Shown here in pieces: positions 8,372-17,269 of a stretch of 64,000 bases of DNA; position 1 is the stretch's first letter, and every line of letters starts with the position of its first letter. This DNA is from JANQGH01 sp039177555 (GTDB lineage: Bacteria; Pseudomonadota; Alphaproteobacteria; DSM-16000; Inquilinaceae). Where the stretch lies: positions 18,762 to 82,761 of the forward strand of contig JBCDFV010000018.1 of the NCBI GenBank assembly GCA_039177555.1. The letters are read 5' to 3'. Position numbers and translations under genes: made by a program. Below the pieces are notes generated by a model. That model did no database searches and was not told the origin of the DNA. It saw nothing but the letters and a program-made list of their open reading frames with translations.

Positions 8372-10132
8372 CTATGTCTCAAACAGGCTGCTTGGCAGGA
8401 AGCTAAGCTGCGCCTCGCCGACTTCGCGGCCCAGCATCGTGTTCAAGAGCTGGTTCATGGTCATGATCAGATCACGATTAGCAGGGTCCGCGCCCAGATT
8501 GTTTACTTCGTCGGGATCGCTTTGCAGATCGAACAGCTCGATCTCGAAATTCTGCATCAGATCGTCGAAGCTGGTCGGCCGCTGCAAAAGCAAGGGTGAG
8601 AAGTAGCGTGCGTATTTATGGCGACCGTCATAAACACAACTGACGAAGCCGCGCCGGGTCAGATCGGGCTTGTCCACCGAGAAGGGCGGCGCCCATTCAC
8701 CCTGTGCGATCGCGCGGCAGACTCGCATCATGTAAAGCGCATCGATCGTCTGCAGGCCGACATAGTTGAACAGGATCGCTTCGCGAAGCGCGGACACGGG
8801 CTGATCTTCCGGCGATTGCAGCAAGATCGAGGCGTCGCGGCCAGGCAGGCCTTCGAGCAACGGCTCGGTTTGCGAACTCGAAATGCCGGTCAGGCCGACC
8901 AAAGTGGGCAACAGATCGATATGGCTGGTCAGAGCGTGGCATTGGCGCCCACCCTCATGCTCGGGATGCACGATGACGGCAGGCACATGAACTTCCTGCT
9001 CGTACGGCAGTGGCCCTTTGCCGCGTAGACCGCCATGCGAGCCGCCGAGTTCACCATGATCGGCCGTTCTGAACACCACAGTGTTGTCCCACAGGCCCAA
9101 ATCGCCGATCGCGTTGACGAGACGCTGCAAGGTGTGGTCGTTCTCGCGGATCAGGTTGAGATAATAGTTGTAGTAGTCGTTCCACATCTCGGTGGCCCCG
9201 ACCGGAATCTCGCCGAGAAACGCCGACCAGCCAATCATGTAGGATAGCTGCGCGCGGGGCCTGCCCGGCGTATCCAGGGGTTGATCATGCGAGGGTGACG
9301 GCGGAAACGACCATTCGGTCTGAAAGGATCGCTCGTCCGGCGGCGGATTGATGGTCATGCCGACCTGCGAGACCTGGGTCTCGGTGCCGGGTTGATTGAC
9401 CTCACCGTACATAATGTCGTGCGGCGAGACGAAGCTGACCACTAATAGCCATGGCTTGCCGGCCTCGTTGATGGCCTGGCCGTTGGTCCTGAGCCACCGC
9501 ACGGCCTCCGCGGCGGTAAAACGGTCCGTCTCGTAGCCCTGGTTGGGCGCACCGACCTTGTCACCGTCTGGGGCGAACTGGTCGAAACCATAGTCCTGAA
9601 GCGCGGTCGAATAGTTGATGCTGTCGCTAGCGGTGATGATGCTGCGCTTCAGCTCAAACTTGCCGAAATAGGCCGTCTCATAGCCCAACTGCTTGAAGAT
9701 GGTGCCGATGGACGGCCTGTCGCGTCGCAGGCTGGGCACGTAGCCGGCTTCCATCTGATCGTAGACGCCGTTCACCTGCGGCGGCTGTCCTGAGAACATC
9801 ACGCCGCGCGAAGGTGTGCACATGGCGGCGCCGATATAGTGGTTCTCGAACGTCGTCCCTCGGCGTTTGAGCTCTTCCCGCGCGGGCAGCGCATAGCCCT
9901 CCGTCGGACGCAGATGGTAGGCCTCTTCGTCGGTGATGATGAGGATCACATTGTAGGGCGCCGCGGCTGCCGCAGCCTGGCTTGGTGCCTGCCCAGCATC
10001 CTGCTCCGCCACGTCATCCTGGGCTCCGGCCGCCTTCAACCCAAGGCCGGGAATCGTCGCCGCAATGGTTGTCGCACCCAACAGGCTTCGGCGGCTGATA
10101 CCGTCTTTGTCCTTGCCATCGGAATCCGCCAT
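8372..10132 (-). CDS. Tat-exported sulfatase
   Basis: This 586-residue hydrolase of the alkaline-phosphatase superfamily probably removes sulfate esters in the periplasm. A twin-arginine signal (SRRSLLGA, residues 13-20) and a hydrophobic stretch precede an Ala/Gln-rich linker. Cys105 in CTPSRG is the residue converted to formylglycine in type I sulfatases. The first metal-binding segment reads IITDEE, with Glu where many relatives have Asp or Gln. Further motifs are YFGKFEL, SFVSPHD and RTADHGELGGSHG (metal and substrate ligands). No formylglycine-generating enzyme is in this window. The substrate cannot be predicted. The 222-bp region upstream (10133-10354) shows no gene. Confidence 0.9.
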   Translation of the reverse strand: MADSDGKDKDGISRRSLLGATTIAATIPGLGLKAAGAQDDVAEQDAGQAPSQAAAAAAPYNVILIITDEEAYHLRPTEGYALPAREELKRRGTTFENHYIGAAMCTPSRGVMFSGQPPQVNGVYDQMEAGYVPSLRRDRPSIGTIFKQLGYETAYFGKFELKRSIITASDSINYSTALQDYGFDQFAPDGDKVGAPNQGYETDRFTAAEAVRWLRTNGQAINEAGKPWLLVVSFVSPHDIMYGEVNQPGTETQVSQVGMTINPPPDERSFQTEWSFPPSPSHDQPLDTPGRPRAQLSYMIGWSAFLGEIPVGATEMWNDYYNYYLNLIRENDHTLQRLVNAIGDLGLWDNTVVFRTADHGELGGSHGGLRGKGPLPYEQEVHVPAVIVHPEHEGGRQCHALTSHIDLLPTLVGLTGISSSQTEPLLEGLPGRDASILLQSPEDQPVSALREAILFNYVGLQTIDALYMMRVCRAIAQGEWAPPFSVDKPDLTRRGFVSCVYDGRHKYARYFSPLLLQRPTSFDDLMQNFEIELFDLQSDPDEVNNLGADPANRDLIMTMNQLLNTMLGREVGEAQLSFLPSSLFET

Positions 10133-10354
10133 TCAACTGCCTCCTGCTTTGAACAAGCTCTTCTATCCCGGCACGGGCAAGCAAGCTCCTTCTCTACCAA
10201 CAGCGCTTAACGGCCATCGCTTCTCTATCGGCGATTTAGTCAACCTCAAGATGGAAGACGCGCCAGAACCACATCAGCCAGTTACATCATATCAATTTCG
10301 GCAGCAACCCAAATACGAACCCCCTCTCTTGCAATGATGGCGGGCAGCCAAAAG

Positions 10355-11209
10355 TTAGCCCACCAACCCGTACTGCTTCGCCTTGTTGTGCAGGAACGGA
10401 ACGCCTTCGGCCATCACCTGTTCCGCGCTGTCGGCGACCGGGCGCCAGACCGATAGCGCGGCAGCAATCTCCGGCGGCAGGTTGATGAAGCTCTCCACGA
10501 CCATGCCGCCCTTGAAGCCGATCGCGGCCATGGCGCCGAAGATCTCGTCCCAAGCCACAGTGCCGGTGCCCGGCACGCCGCGATGGCTTTCGGATAGGTG
10601 GATGTATTTCAGCCGTTCGCCGGCGGCGATGATACCGTTGGCGACACCGTTCTCCTCGATATTCATGTGGTAGGTGTCGAGATGGACGAAAATGTGCGGC
10701 TGACCGACACGCTCGATCAGCCGGACGGTCTGCTCGGCCGTGTTCAGCAAGTGGGTCTCGTATCGGTTGACCGCTTCCAGGCCCAACTCGATGCCGCGCT
10801 TCGCGGCGTGGGTCGCGGCGCCGTCGATCGCCTTGGCGACATTGTCCAACTCCCCCGCGGTCGGCGGTTCGTTGGTGCGCTCGCCCAGCAGGCCGTAGGT
10901 CACGCCGCACAGCGCCGCGCCCCCCAGATCGGCCGTCTTGTCGATGGCGAGCGTCAGGAACTCCACCGCCCTGTCCGGATAACGGCTGGCCCGCACCTCT
11001 CCCGGCAAGGTCAGCGAGCAGACCGGCGTAATGCCCGTGTTGCCGAACAAGCCCCTGGTATGCTCGGCGTCGACCGCGGCCGGGGCGAGAAGTGCGATTT
11101 CCAGAATGTCGAGCTTGTGCCGCTTGGCCTCGTCGATCGCGTGGGTGGCCAACTCCGGCGTCCAGCTCGGACCCCAAAGGCTGGAATGGACGCCAAATCC
11201 GTGTCTCAT
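10355..11209 (-). CDS. D-tagatose/D-psicose 3-epimerase-type sugar isomerase
   Basis: This 284-residue TIM-barrel enzyme of the sugar phosphate isomerase/epimerase superfamily probably epimerises a ketohexose at C3. Glu145, Asp178, His204 and Glu239 have the exact spacing (+33, +26, +35) of the metal ligands of D-tagatose 3-epimerase. His181, Arg210 and Glu151 also fall where the substrate contacts do, and ESHRG at 208-211 is a family signature. It is the last gene of the sugar importer operon, and its ATG overlaps the stop of the permease by 4 bases. The context says that the imported sugar is its substrate. Tagatose, psicose and related ketoses remain alternatives. Confidence 0.88.
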   Translation of the reverse strand: MRHGFGVHSSLWGPSWTPELATHAIDEAKRHKLDILEIALLAPAAVDAEHTRGLFGNTGITPVCSLTLPGEVRASRYPDRAVEFLTLAIDKTADLGGAALCGVTYGLLGERTNEPPTAGELDNVAKAIDGAATHAAKRGIELGLEAVNRYETHLLNTAEQTVRLIERVGQPHIFVHLDTYHMNIEENGVANGIIAAGERLKYIHLSESHRGVPGTGTVAWDEIFGAMAAIGFKGGMVVESFINLPPEIAAALSVWRPVADSAEQVMAEGVPFLHNKAKQYGLVG

Positions 11210-12264
11210 CGGGCGGTTTCCTTCGTTGTTTGACTTTTCGGCGGTGCGCGTGGCGATGCCGAAGCGGCTGATGCGCGGGCGGCGCGCCATCGGCCGAGGC
11301 CCCAGCGCACGACCATAACGGCGATCAGGAAGGCACCCCAGAGGCCGGTGGCCAAATGCTGGTTGGCGCCCATCAGGTTCAGGCCGGACGAGATCGCCTG
11401 CAGGATGATCAGGGCGAGCACGACCGACACCGTGCGGCCGAAACCCCCAAACGGGTCGACGCCGCCCAGGAAGCAGGCCAGCACGGTGATCAGCAGGTAG
11501 GCCTCGCCATGGCCGATACGGACCGAATTGAAGCGCGAGAGCATGATGATGCCGGCAACGGCCGCGATCACGCCGGATAAGGAGTAGACCAGGGTCAGGG
11601 ACAGCTTGGTGTTGATGCCCGAATAGCGCGTCGCCTCGATGTTCGAGCCCAGCATGTGGGTGGCGAAGCCGAGTCGCGTGCGCGTCAGCACGATGTGGAC
11701 CGCGAAAGCAACGATGACGAAGATGATCAGCGGAACGGGTATCGCGGCGACGGTGCCGTGGCCGAGCGTGGTCACGAAGGCCGGAAAGCCGGAGATATCG
11801 CCGCCGCGCGTGATCAATTCGCCGACCCCGCGCAGGAAGATCATCATGCTGAGCGAGACCAGGATCGGGTGGGCGCCGAGAAAGGCGACGATCAGGCCCA
11901 TCACCGTTCCGATGACGAAGCCTGTCAACAGCGCCAGACCGACACCAAGCGCGAAGGCGAACACGCCGGCGTCGGGGCCGCCAAACGTTTGCAGCGTCCA
12001 GGCGAGCACCAGCGCGCAAATGTTGGCGCTGAAGGTCACCGCCAGGTTCAAGCCGCCGGATAGGATCGGGATCAGCATTGCCAGGGTAAGCAGGCCCAAC
12101 TCCGGCAACTGAAACGCCATCGATTGGAAGGTGCCCAGGGTCAGAAAGCGCGGGGTCGTGACACCGAAGGCCACGAGAACAAGCACCAGCACGGCGGCAA
12201 GGCCGACGATTTCGACCTGGCGACCGTCGAGGATGCGGCCCAGCCTGTTCCAACCGTCCCTCAT
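11206..12264 (-). CDS. Sugar ABC transporter permease (second)
   Basis: This 352-residue inner-membrane permease is of the RbsC/XylH type, with about nine or ten hydrophobic segments. The cytoplasmic EAA-like region reads HMLGSNIEATRYSGIN near residues 225-240. The C-terminus is a hydrophilic Ala/Pro/Ser tail. The ATG at 12264 was chosen because it overlaps the stop of the upstream permease (4-base overlap), a typical coupled start. With the second permease it would form a heterodimeric channel. Confidence 0.9.
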   Translation of the reverse strand: MRDGWNRLGRILDGRQVEIVGLAAVLVLVLVAFGVTTPRFLTLGTFQSMAFQLPELGLLTLAMLIPILSGGLNLAVTFSANICALVLAWTLQTFGGPDAGVFAFALGVGLALLTGFVIGTVMGLIVAFLGAHPILVSLSMMIFLRGVGELITRGGDISGFPAFVTTLGHGTVAAIPVPLIIFVIVAFAVHIVLTRTRLGFATHMLGSNIEATRYSGINTKLSLTLVYSLSGVIAAVAGIIMLSRFNSVRIGHGEAYLLITVLACFLGGVDPFGGFGRTVSVVLALIILQAISSGLNLMGANQHLATGLWGAFLIAVMVVRWGLGRWRAARASAASASPRAPPKSQTTKETAR

Positions 12265-13262
12265 GACCGTACCCGACGCCGTTGGCCCAAAAGGCCGCTG
12301 GATTGCAGGTTGGTGGCGATGATGGCCACCAAGATGACGAGGCCGATCACCATCTGGAACGCGTAAGGCGTGACGCCCAACAGGTTGAGGCCATTGCTGG
12401 TGATCGTGATCAGGGCCACGCCCAACACAGCACCCAGCACCGTACCGCGCCCGCCGCCAAGGCGCGCACCGCCGAGAACCACCGCCGCCAGCACCTCCAA
12501 CTCGCGCCCGTAAAGCGCATTCGGGACCACCTCCTGCACATAGTTGGCCTGCATGAGACCGCCGATGCCGGCGCAGATGCCGAGCCAGCCATAGGCCACG
12601 AAATGCATCGCGGCGATGTTGATGCCGATACGTCGGGCACCGTCGGGGTTGTCCCCCAAGGCATAGAGCTGCCGGCCGATATTCAGGCGGTGGATCAGCA
12701 CCCAGCTTAACAGAACCATGACCGCCATCACCGCGACCGGCAGGCGGATTTCGGCAAACAGGCCGGACGCCGTTTGGGTCTCGAACAGGATTACCCGGTC
12801 CAGCCACCAGTCCGGCAAGTCGTAGATCGACACGCCGCGCGTGAAGAACATCAGGAAGCCGAAAAAGACGTTGAAGGTGGCGATCGTGACGACGATCGAA
12901 ATGATGCGGAAATAGTGGATCAGCCCGGCATTGATGGCGCCAAGGCAAAAGCCGAAGCCGGCCGCCAGCGCGAAGCCCAGCGCCCAACTGCCGCCGCCGA
13001 GCTGTTCGACCGCCAGGGCCGTCAGATACTGCACGACCGACGCGGCGACGGCGAACGAGATGTCGATGCCGCCGGCCACCAGCACCGCCAAAAGGCCAAC
13101 CGCGAAGATCAGATTGATGGCCGAGACGTTCAGCAGGTTGAACAGATTCGATACGGTCAGGAACGTGTCGGTCGCCAGGCCGAGAAACAGAACCATCAGG
13201 GCGATGACGACGATCAGCCAGGCCTCCGTTCCGCGAATGACTGGCAACCGGCGCTCACGCAT
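12261..13262 (-). CDS. Sugar ABC transporter permease (first)
   Basis: This 333-residue RbsC-type permease has about ten hydrophobic segments. The family motif LVAGGIDISF near residues 60-70 and the loop ALGDNPDGARRIGIN near residues 205-220, which docks on the ATPase, support the call. It overlaps the ATPase gene by 8 bases upstream and the second permease by 4 bases downstream, so the operon is translationally coupled. Confidence 0.9.
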   Translation of the reverse strand: MRERRLPVIRGTEAWLIVVIALMVLFLGLATDTFLTVSNLFNLLNVSAINLIFAVGLLAVLVAGGIDISFAVAASVVQYLTALAVEQLGGGSWALGFALAAGFGFCLGAINAGLIHYFRIISIVVTIATFNVFFGFLMFFTRGVSIYDLPDWWLDRVILFETQTASGLFAEIRLPVAVMAVMVLLSWVLIHRLNIGRQLYALGDNPDGARRIGINIAAMHFVAYGWLGICAGIGGLMQANYVQEVVPNALYGRELEVLAAVVLGGARLGGGRGTVLGAVLGVALITITSNGLNLLGVTPYAFQMVIGLVILVAIIATNLQSSGLLGQRRRVRS

Positions 13263-14781
13263 GAACCGCGGCCTCCAGCGCGGTCATGGAGGTTTCGCGC
13301 GGCCGATACTCGCCGACAATCCTGCCGTCGCGCATGTGCAGCACGCGGTCGGCGTTGAAATAGACTTCCGGGATCTCGTCGGAGATCAACAGAATGGCCA
13401 TGCCCGCCTCGGCCAGCCCGCGTACGATCTCGAAGATGGCCGCGCGTGCGCCGACATCGACGCCGACGGTCGGCGCGTCCAGGATCATCAGCTTTGGCTC
13501 GGTCGCCAGCCACTTGGCCAGCACGACACGCTGCTGGTTGCCGCCCGACAGCATGCTAACGGCGTCGTCGGGTTTGCCCACCTTGATCGCAAGGCGATCG
13601 ATCCAATGGCCGACCAGCCGGTCTTTCGTCCGCCGATCGATCAGGCCGCCCGCGCCCATGATCCTCTTCAGGACGGGCGCGACGATGTTGTCGGCGATCG
13701 ATTGGGGCTGCACCAGACCCAGCGACAAGCGGTCCTCCGGGACATAGCTGATCCCGGCCTCGATGGCGTCACGATTGCTGGCAAACGACATCCGTTGGCC
13801 GCCGAGCGAAAACGACCCGGAGTCCGGCTGGGTAAGCCCAAACAGGGTCGCGGCAAGCTCCGTCCGCCCGGCGCCCAGCAAGCCGGTGAGGCCGAGGACC
13901 TCACCCTGCCTGATGGTGATCGAAACGTCTTCGTATTCGCCCCGCCGGGTCAGGCCGTCGGTTTGCAGCACGATCGGCGCGTCATGCCGATCGCGGGCAT
14001 GCACTTCGTCGTCGAACGTGGCCCCGGTCATCAGTTCGGTCAGGCGACGCTGGGTCATGCCCTCGCTGTCGAAATCACCGACCTTCGCGCCATCTCGCAA
14101 CACAGTGACGCGTTCGGAAATCTCCAAGACCTCCGCCAAACGATGGCTGACAAACACCACGGCGATACCGTCGCGCGCCAGTTTGCGCACCACGTCGAGC
14201 AAGGCGTCGGTTTCGGCCTTGGTGAGCGAGGCCGTCGGCTCGTCCATGAACAAGACCTTCGGATCGGTCGCCAGCGCCCGGCAAATGGCCACCACCTGGC
14301 GCTGCGCGATCGCCAGATCCATGACCGGCGTATCGAGGGGCAGGCGCAGGCCCAGCCGGTCCAGCACCCCCTGCGCTACCGCGCGAAAGGCGCCGCGTCT
14401 GGCCCAGCGCGGTCGGTGTCCGAGATTCTGCTCAAAGCCGATGTTCTCCGCCACGGTAAGGTGCGGGAACAGCGACAGGTCCTGCCAGATAACCTGTACG
14501 CCCAGCTGGCGCGCCGTCACCGGCGTCAGGGCACCCAAGCGCCGGCCGCCGAACAGGATTTCCGCGGCGCCGTCGGGCCTGTGCACGCCGGTGATGATCT
14601 TGATCAGCGTGCTCTTGCCGCTGCCGTTCTCGCCGGCCAAACAGCAGATCTCACCTTGCGCGATCTCGAAATCGACATCCCGCAGCGCCCGCACGCCACC
14701 GAACGATTTCGAGATGCGTTTTAATTGCAAAACCAGTGGGCGTGCGGCAGAGGCTGTTTGAAGTTGGGCGGCGTCGGACAT
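13255..14781 (-). CDS. Sugar ABC transporter ATPase, two-domain (RbsA type)
   Basis: This 508-residue protein holds two tandem ABC domains in one chain, as in RbsA/MglA. The first domain has Walker A GENGSGKST (residues 50-58) and Walker B VLFMDEPTAS. Its signature region (MDLAIAQRQVV) is degenerate, which is usual for the family. The second domain lacks a standard Walker A but keeps MLSGGNQQRVVLAKWL and Walker B LMILDAPTVGVD, again as usual. The start at 14781 (MSDAAQLQ) was chosen to give the normal N-terminal length; a start at 14826 would add 15 residues. No clear RBS was found for either. Confidence 0.9.
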   Translation of the reverse strand: MSDAAQLQTASAARPLVLQLKRISKSFGGVRALRDVDFEIAQGEICCLAGENGSGKSTLIKIITGVHRPDGAAEILFGGRRLGALTPVTARQLGVQVIWQDLSLFPHLTVAENIGFEQNLGHRPRWARRGAFRAVAQGVLDRLGLRLPLDTPVMDLAIAQRQVVAICRALATDPKVLFMDEPTASLTKAETDALLDVVRKLARDGIAVVFVSHRLAEVLEISERVTVLRDGAKVGDFDSEGMTQRRLTELMTGATFDDEVHARDRHDAPIVLQTDGLTRRGEYEDVSITIRQGEVLGLTGLLGAGRTELAATLFGLTQPDSGSFSLGGQRMSFASNRDAIEAGISYVPEDRLSLGLVQPQSIADNIVAPVLKRIMGAGGLIDRRTKDRLVGHWIDRLAIKVGKPDDAVSMLSGGNQQRVVLAKWLATEPKLMILDAPTVGVDVGARAAIFEIVRGLAEAGMAILLISDEIPEVYFNADRVLHMRDGRIVGEYRPRETSMTALEAAVHA

Positions 14782-14915
14782 GCGTGCAATCAAAAGCGTT
14801 CGGCCACGACAGGTCCGGGCCGGCAACGCACTCTATCAAAGAATGACGCGGGCAAAGACTGGCACAGGCAGGGACCGCCCACTCCGCGTCTGGACGGTCC
14901 CTGATCCAGCGGACG

Positions 14916-15908
14916 CTAGAGGCCCATATCCGCCAGTTCGTCCACCGTGTCACCATTCAGGGTCACGAGTTGGTCGACGATGATGTTGTGCGTGGCGAAA
15001 TCGGGCTCGACGACACCCAGGCCGTCGATTTCCATGCCGGCGGTGATCTCGGTCCCGTCATGCAGAAGGTCGGCCAGGGTGACGAAGACCTCGCCCGCCT
15101 CCATTGGGTTCCACATGAAGCCACCGGTGATCACACCATCATGCACCAGACGGCGGCCCTGCCCCGGCGAGAATGGACCCAGCACGTGGATCTCGCCGCC
15201 GCGACGCAACTCGTCGATGGCGCGACCGGCGCCGATGGGCCCCTGGCTGCCAAAGGCGAGGAAGCCTTCCAGATCCGGATTGGCCTGGATCAGGTCAAGC
15301 GCGGTCGAGCGGCTGTCGTCGACACTTTCCGCAACGCCGAACCGGTCGGCGACCAAGGTCATGTCCGGATAGTTTTCGCCCAGATAGGCAATCGCCGCGT
15401 CCGCCCAGGCATTGTGCAGCGGCACGGTGAGCGAGCCGACATAGACGGCATATTCGCCCTCACCTCCCATGGCCTCGGCCAGCATCTCGGCATGCGCCTC
15501 GCCAAAGCCGGTCGCGGACGCCAGCTCGAAATTCCAATCGACATTCTGCTGGTCGGGCGATTCGTGCGTGATGACCAGAATGCCCTGGTCGCGCGCGCGG
15601 GCAAGGACTGGCTCCAGCACCTCGGCGTCGTTGGGCACGACACCGATGGCGTCGACGCCTTGGGCGATCAGATCTTCAACCGCGCGCACCTGCAAGGCGG
15701 GGTCGGCGCTGGTCGGGCCGACCATCCAGGCATCCCAGCCCAACTCCTCGGCCTGGTTTTGAATGCCGACCTCCATGGCGTTGAACCATGGAATGCCCCC
15801 GATTTTCACGACCACACCCATGCGCGGCGCGTCCTGGGCGGCGGCACCTGCCGACAGGCCGACCGCCAACGCGCCAACGGAAAGTCCATAGATGATGTTC
15901 TTCAGCAT
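14916..15908 (-). CDS. Periplasmic sugar-binding protein
   Basis: This 330-residue periplasmic-binding protein of the type I (RbsB/LsrB/RhaS-like) fold starts with a signal peptide (MLKNIIYGLSVGALAVGLSA, then cleavage near AQD at 24-26). Fold markers include VVKIGGIPWFNAME, a ligand-pocket Asn/Phe pair, GVDAIGVVPNDAEVLEP and ITHESPD. The start at 15908 is well supported: AGGAGGAAAC directly precedes the ATG. The gene is first in the importer operon, 134 bases before the ATPase. It is closest in style to LsrB/RhaS-like proteins, but the linked epimerase favours a ketohexose. The divergent LacI-type gene presumably regulates it. Confidence 0.88.
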   Translation of the reverse strand: MLKNIIYGLSVGALAVGLSAGAAAQDAPRMGVVVKIGGIPWFNAMEVGIQNQAEELGWDAWMVGPTSADPALQVRAVEDLIAQGVDAIGVVPNDAEVLEPVLARARDQGILVITHESPDQQNVDWNFELASATGFGEAHAEMLAEAMGGEGEYAVYVGSLTVPLHNAWADAAIAYLGENYPDMTLVADRFGVAESVDDSRSTALDLIQANPDLEGFLAFGSQGPIGAGRAIDELRRGGEIHVLGPFSPGQGRRLVHDGVITGGFMWNPMEAGEVFVTLADLLHDGTEITAGMEIDGLGVVEPDFATHNIIVDQLVTLNGDTVDELADMGL

Positions 15909-16068
15909 GTTTCCTCCTGTTCGCTCCCGGCTTGTCCGGGACTGTTGCCAGCCGGCTGGCTGGCGCCGCCGTTCAGATTGGCTTTGGCCCATTCGCGGTA
16001 CGGCGATTCGGGCGAGATCGCACTCAACCCGGTTCACGGACCTGTGCGCTATCTCCAAGACGTTAAGA

Positions 16069-16082
16069 CTAAATGGATTTAG
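16069..16082. promoter_or_regulatory. Operator-like palindrome for the LacI-type regulator
   Basis: CTAAATGGATTTAG is a perfect 6-bp inverted repeat around GG. It lies 161 bases upstream of the sugar-binding protein start, within the 332-bp divergent region 15909-16240. It is the most AT-rich stretch there and the best candidate for the LacI-type operator. Nothing else is recognised in that region. Confidence 0.55.
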
Positions 16083-16240
16083 CATATGAGGCAAGCTAAG
16101 CTGTCGGTCTGCGTCCATAATGAGCGCCTGTCACACTTGGGCGCTCGATCGTGTCGGCCTGTCGCGGCGCCTTGTCCTTCTTCAAGGGAATCAATCAGCC
16201 ACGGCGATGCAGCCGCCGGTCGCCAACAAGCGGAACGATT

Positions 16241-17248
16241 TTGGCCAAAAGCGCGCGTCCCCCCACCCTCTACGACATCGCCAAGCGGGCCAAGACCTCG
16301 CCGACGACCGTCAGCCTGGTGCTGAACGACAAGTGGCGCGCCCATCGCATCCGACCGGAAACGGCCGCCCATGTCATCCGCGTCGCCAAGGAAGCCAACT
16401 TCTCGGTCGATTTGCGCGCGCGCGGCCTGAGGCTGGCGCGGTCGGGGCTGGCCGGCATGATCATCCCGCACTATCAGAACCGCTTTTTTGCAGGGCTGTC
16501 CGAGAGCTTCGAGGCGGCGGCCCGCCAGCATGGGCTGTGCCCGGCGGTGATCAGCACCGGCCGGGACCCGGCACGCGAGCGTGACGCGGTATCGGTCTTG
16601 CTGGCGCAGAAGGTCGAAAGCCTGTTCATCACCGGGGCCTCGGACCCCCGGCCGCTCAACGCCCTGTGCCGCCGCGACGGTGTGGCATTCGTCAATCTGG
16701 ACATTCCCGGCGACGGGCCGTCGGTGGTCAGCGACAATAGGCTGGGGGCCAATCTGCTGACCAATCGACTGATGGAGCGCATGCGCACGCCGCACGGCAC
16801 CGGCCCCTACTTTGTCGGCGGCCTGGCCGGCGAGTACGCCACCGACGAACGCATTAAGGGGTTCAAGCAAGCGGTAAGGGCGGCCGGGCGCCGAGCGGGA
16901 TCGAAGCAGATCATCACCTGCGGCTACGAACCCGCCGAGGTCGAAGCCGCCCTATCGGCGCTCTACGACCAGCTTGGCCGCCTGCCTGACGGCCTGTTCG
17001 TAAACTCGATCGAGGCGTTCGAAGGGGCGGTTCAGTTCATTCGCAGCTTGCCGCAAGAGGCCTTCGCCGACCTGGCGCTAGGCTGCTTCGACTGGAACCC
17101 GTTCGCCGCATTCCTGCCGATCCCGGTCGCCATGGTCCGCCAGGACGTGAAGACCATGATCGATCGCGCCTTTGCCTTCATCGACGGCGACCTGGCGGCC
17201 GCCGACTCACCGGTCCGCGTGGCCCCGGCGCTGATCGATGGCGGCTAA
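16241..17248 (+). CDS. LacI-type transcriptional regulator
   Basis: This regulator is 335 residues from the chosen start. The N-terminal helix-turn-helix PTLYDIAKRAKTSPTTVSLV is followed by the hinge, and the rest is a periplasmic-binding-like effector domain (SGLAGMIIPHYQNRFFA onward). The start is uncertain. TTG at 16241 puts the HTH at the usual distance from the N-terminus; GTG at 16151 would add 30 residues without similarity. Neither has a strong RBS. It is divergent from the sugar importer operon, so it probably represses it and responds to the imported sugar or a derivative. Confidence 0.87.
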   Translation: MAKSARPPTLYDIAKRAKTSPTTVSLVLNDKWRAHRIRPETAAHVIRVAKEANFSVDLRARGLRLARSGLAGMIIPHYQNRFFAGLSESFEAAARQHGLCPAVISTGRDPARERDAVSVLLAQKVESLFITGASDPRPLNALCRRDGVAFVNLDIPGDGPSVVSDNRLGANLLTNRLMERMRTPHGTGPYFVGGLAGEYATDERIKGFKQAVRAAGRRAGSKQIITCGYEPAEVEAALSALYDQLGRLPDGLFVNSIEAFEGAVQFIRSLPQEAFADLALGCFDWNPFAAFLPIPVAMVRQDVKTMIDRAFAFIDGDLAAADSPVRVAPALIDGG

Positions 17249-17269
17249 CGCAATGGTCGATCGTTCGCG

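Noticed and set aside
12931..14724. Plus-strand open frame of about 600 codons
   Set aside because: It is antisense to the permease and ATPase genes of the sugar importer; no domain is recognisable.
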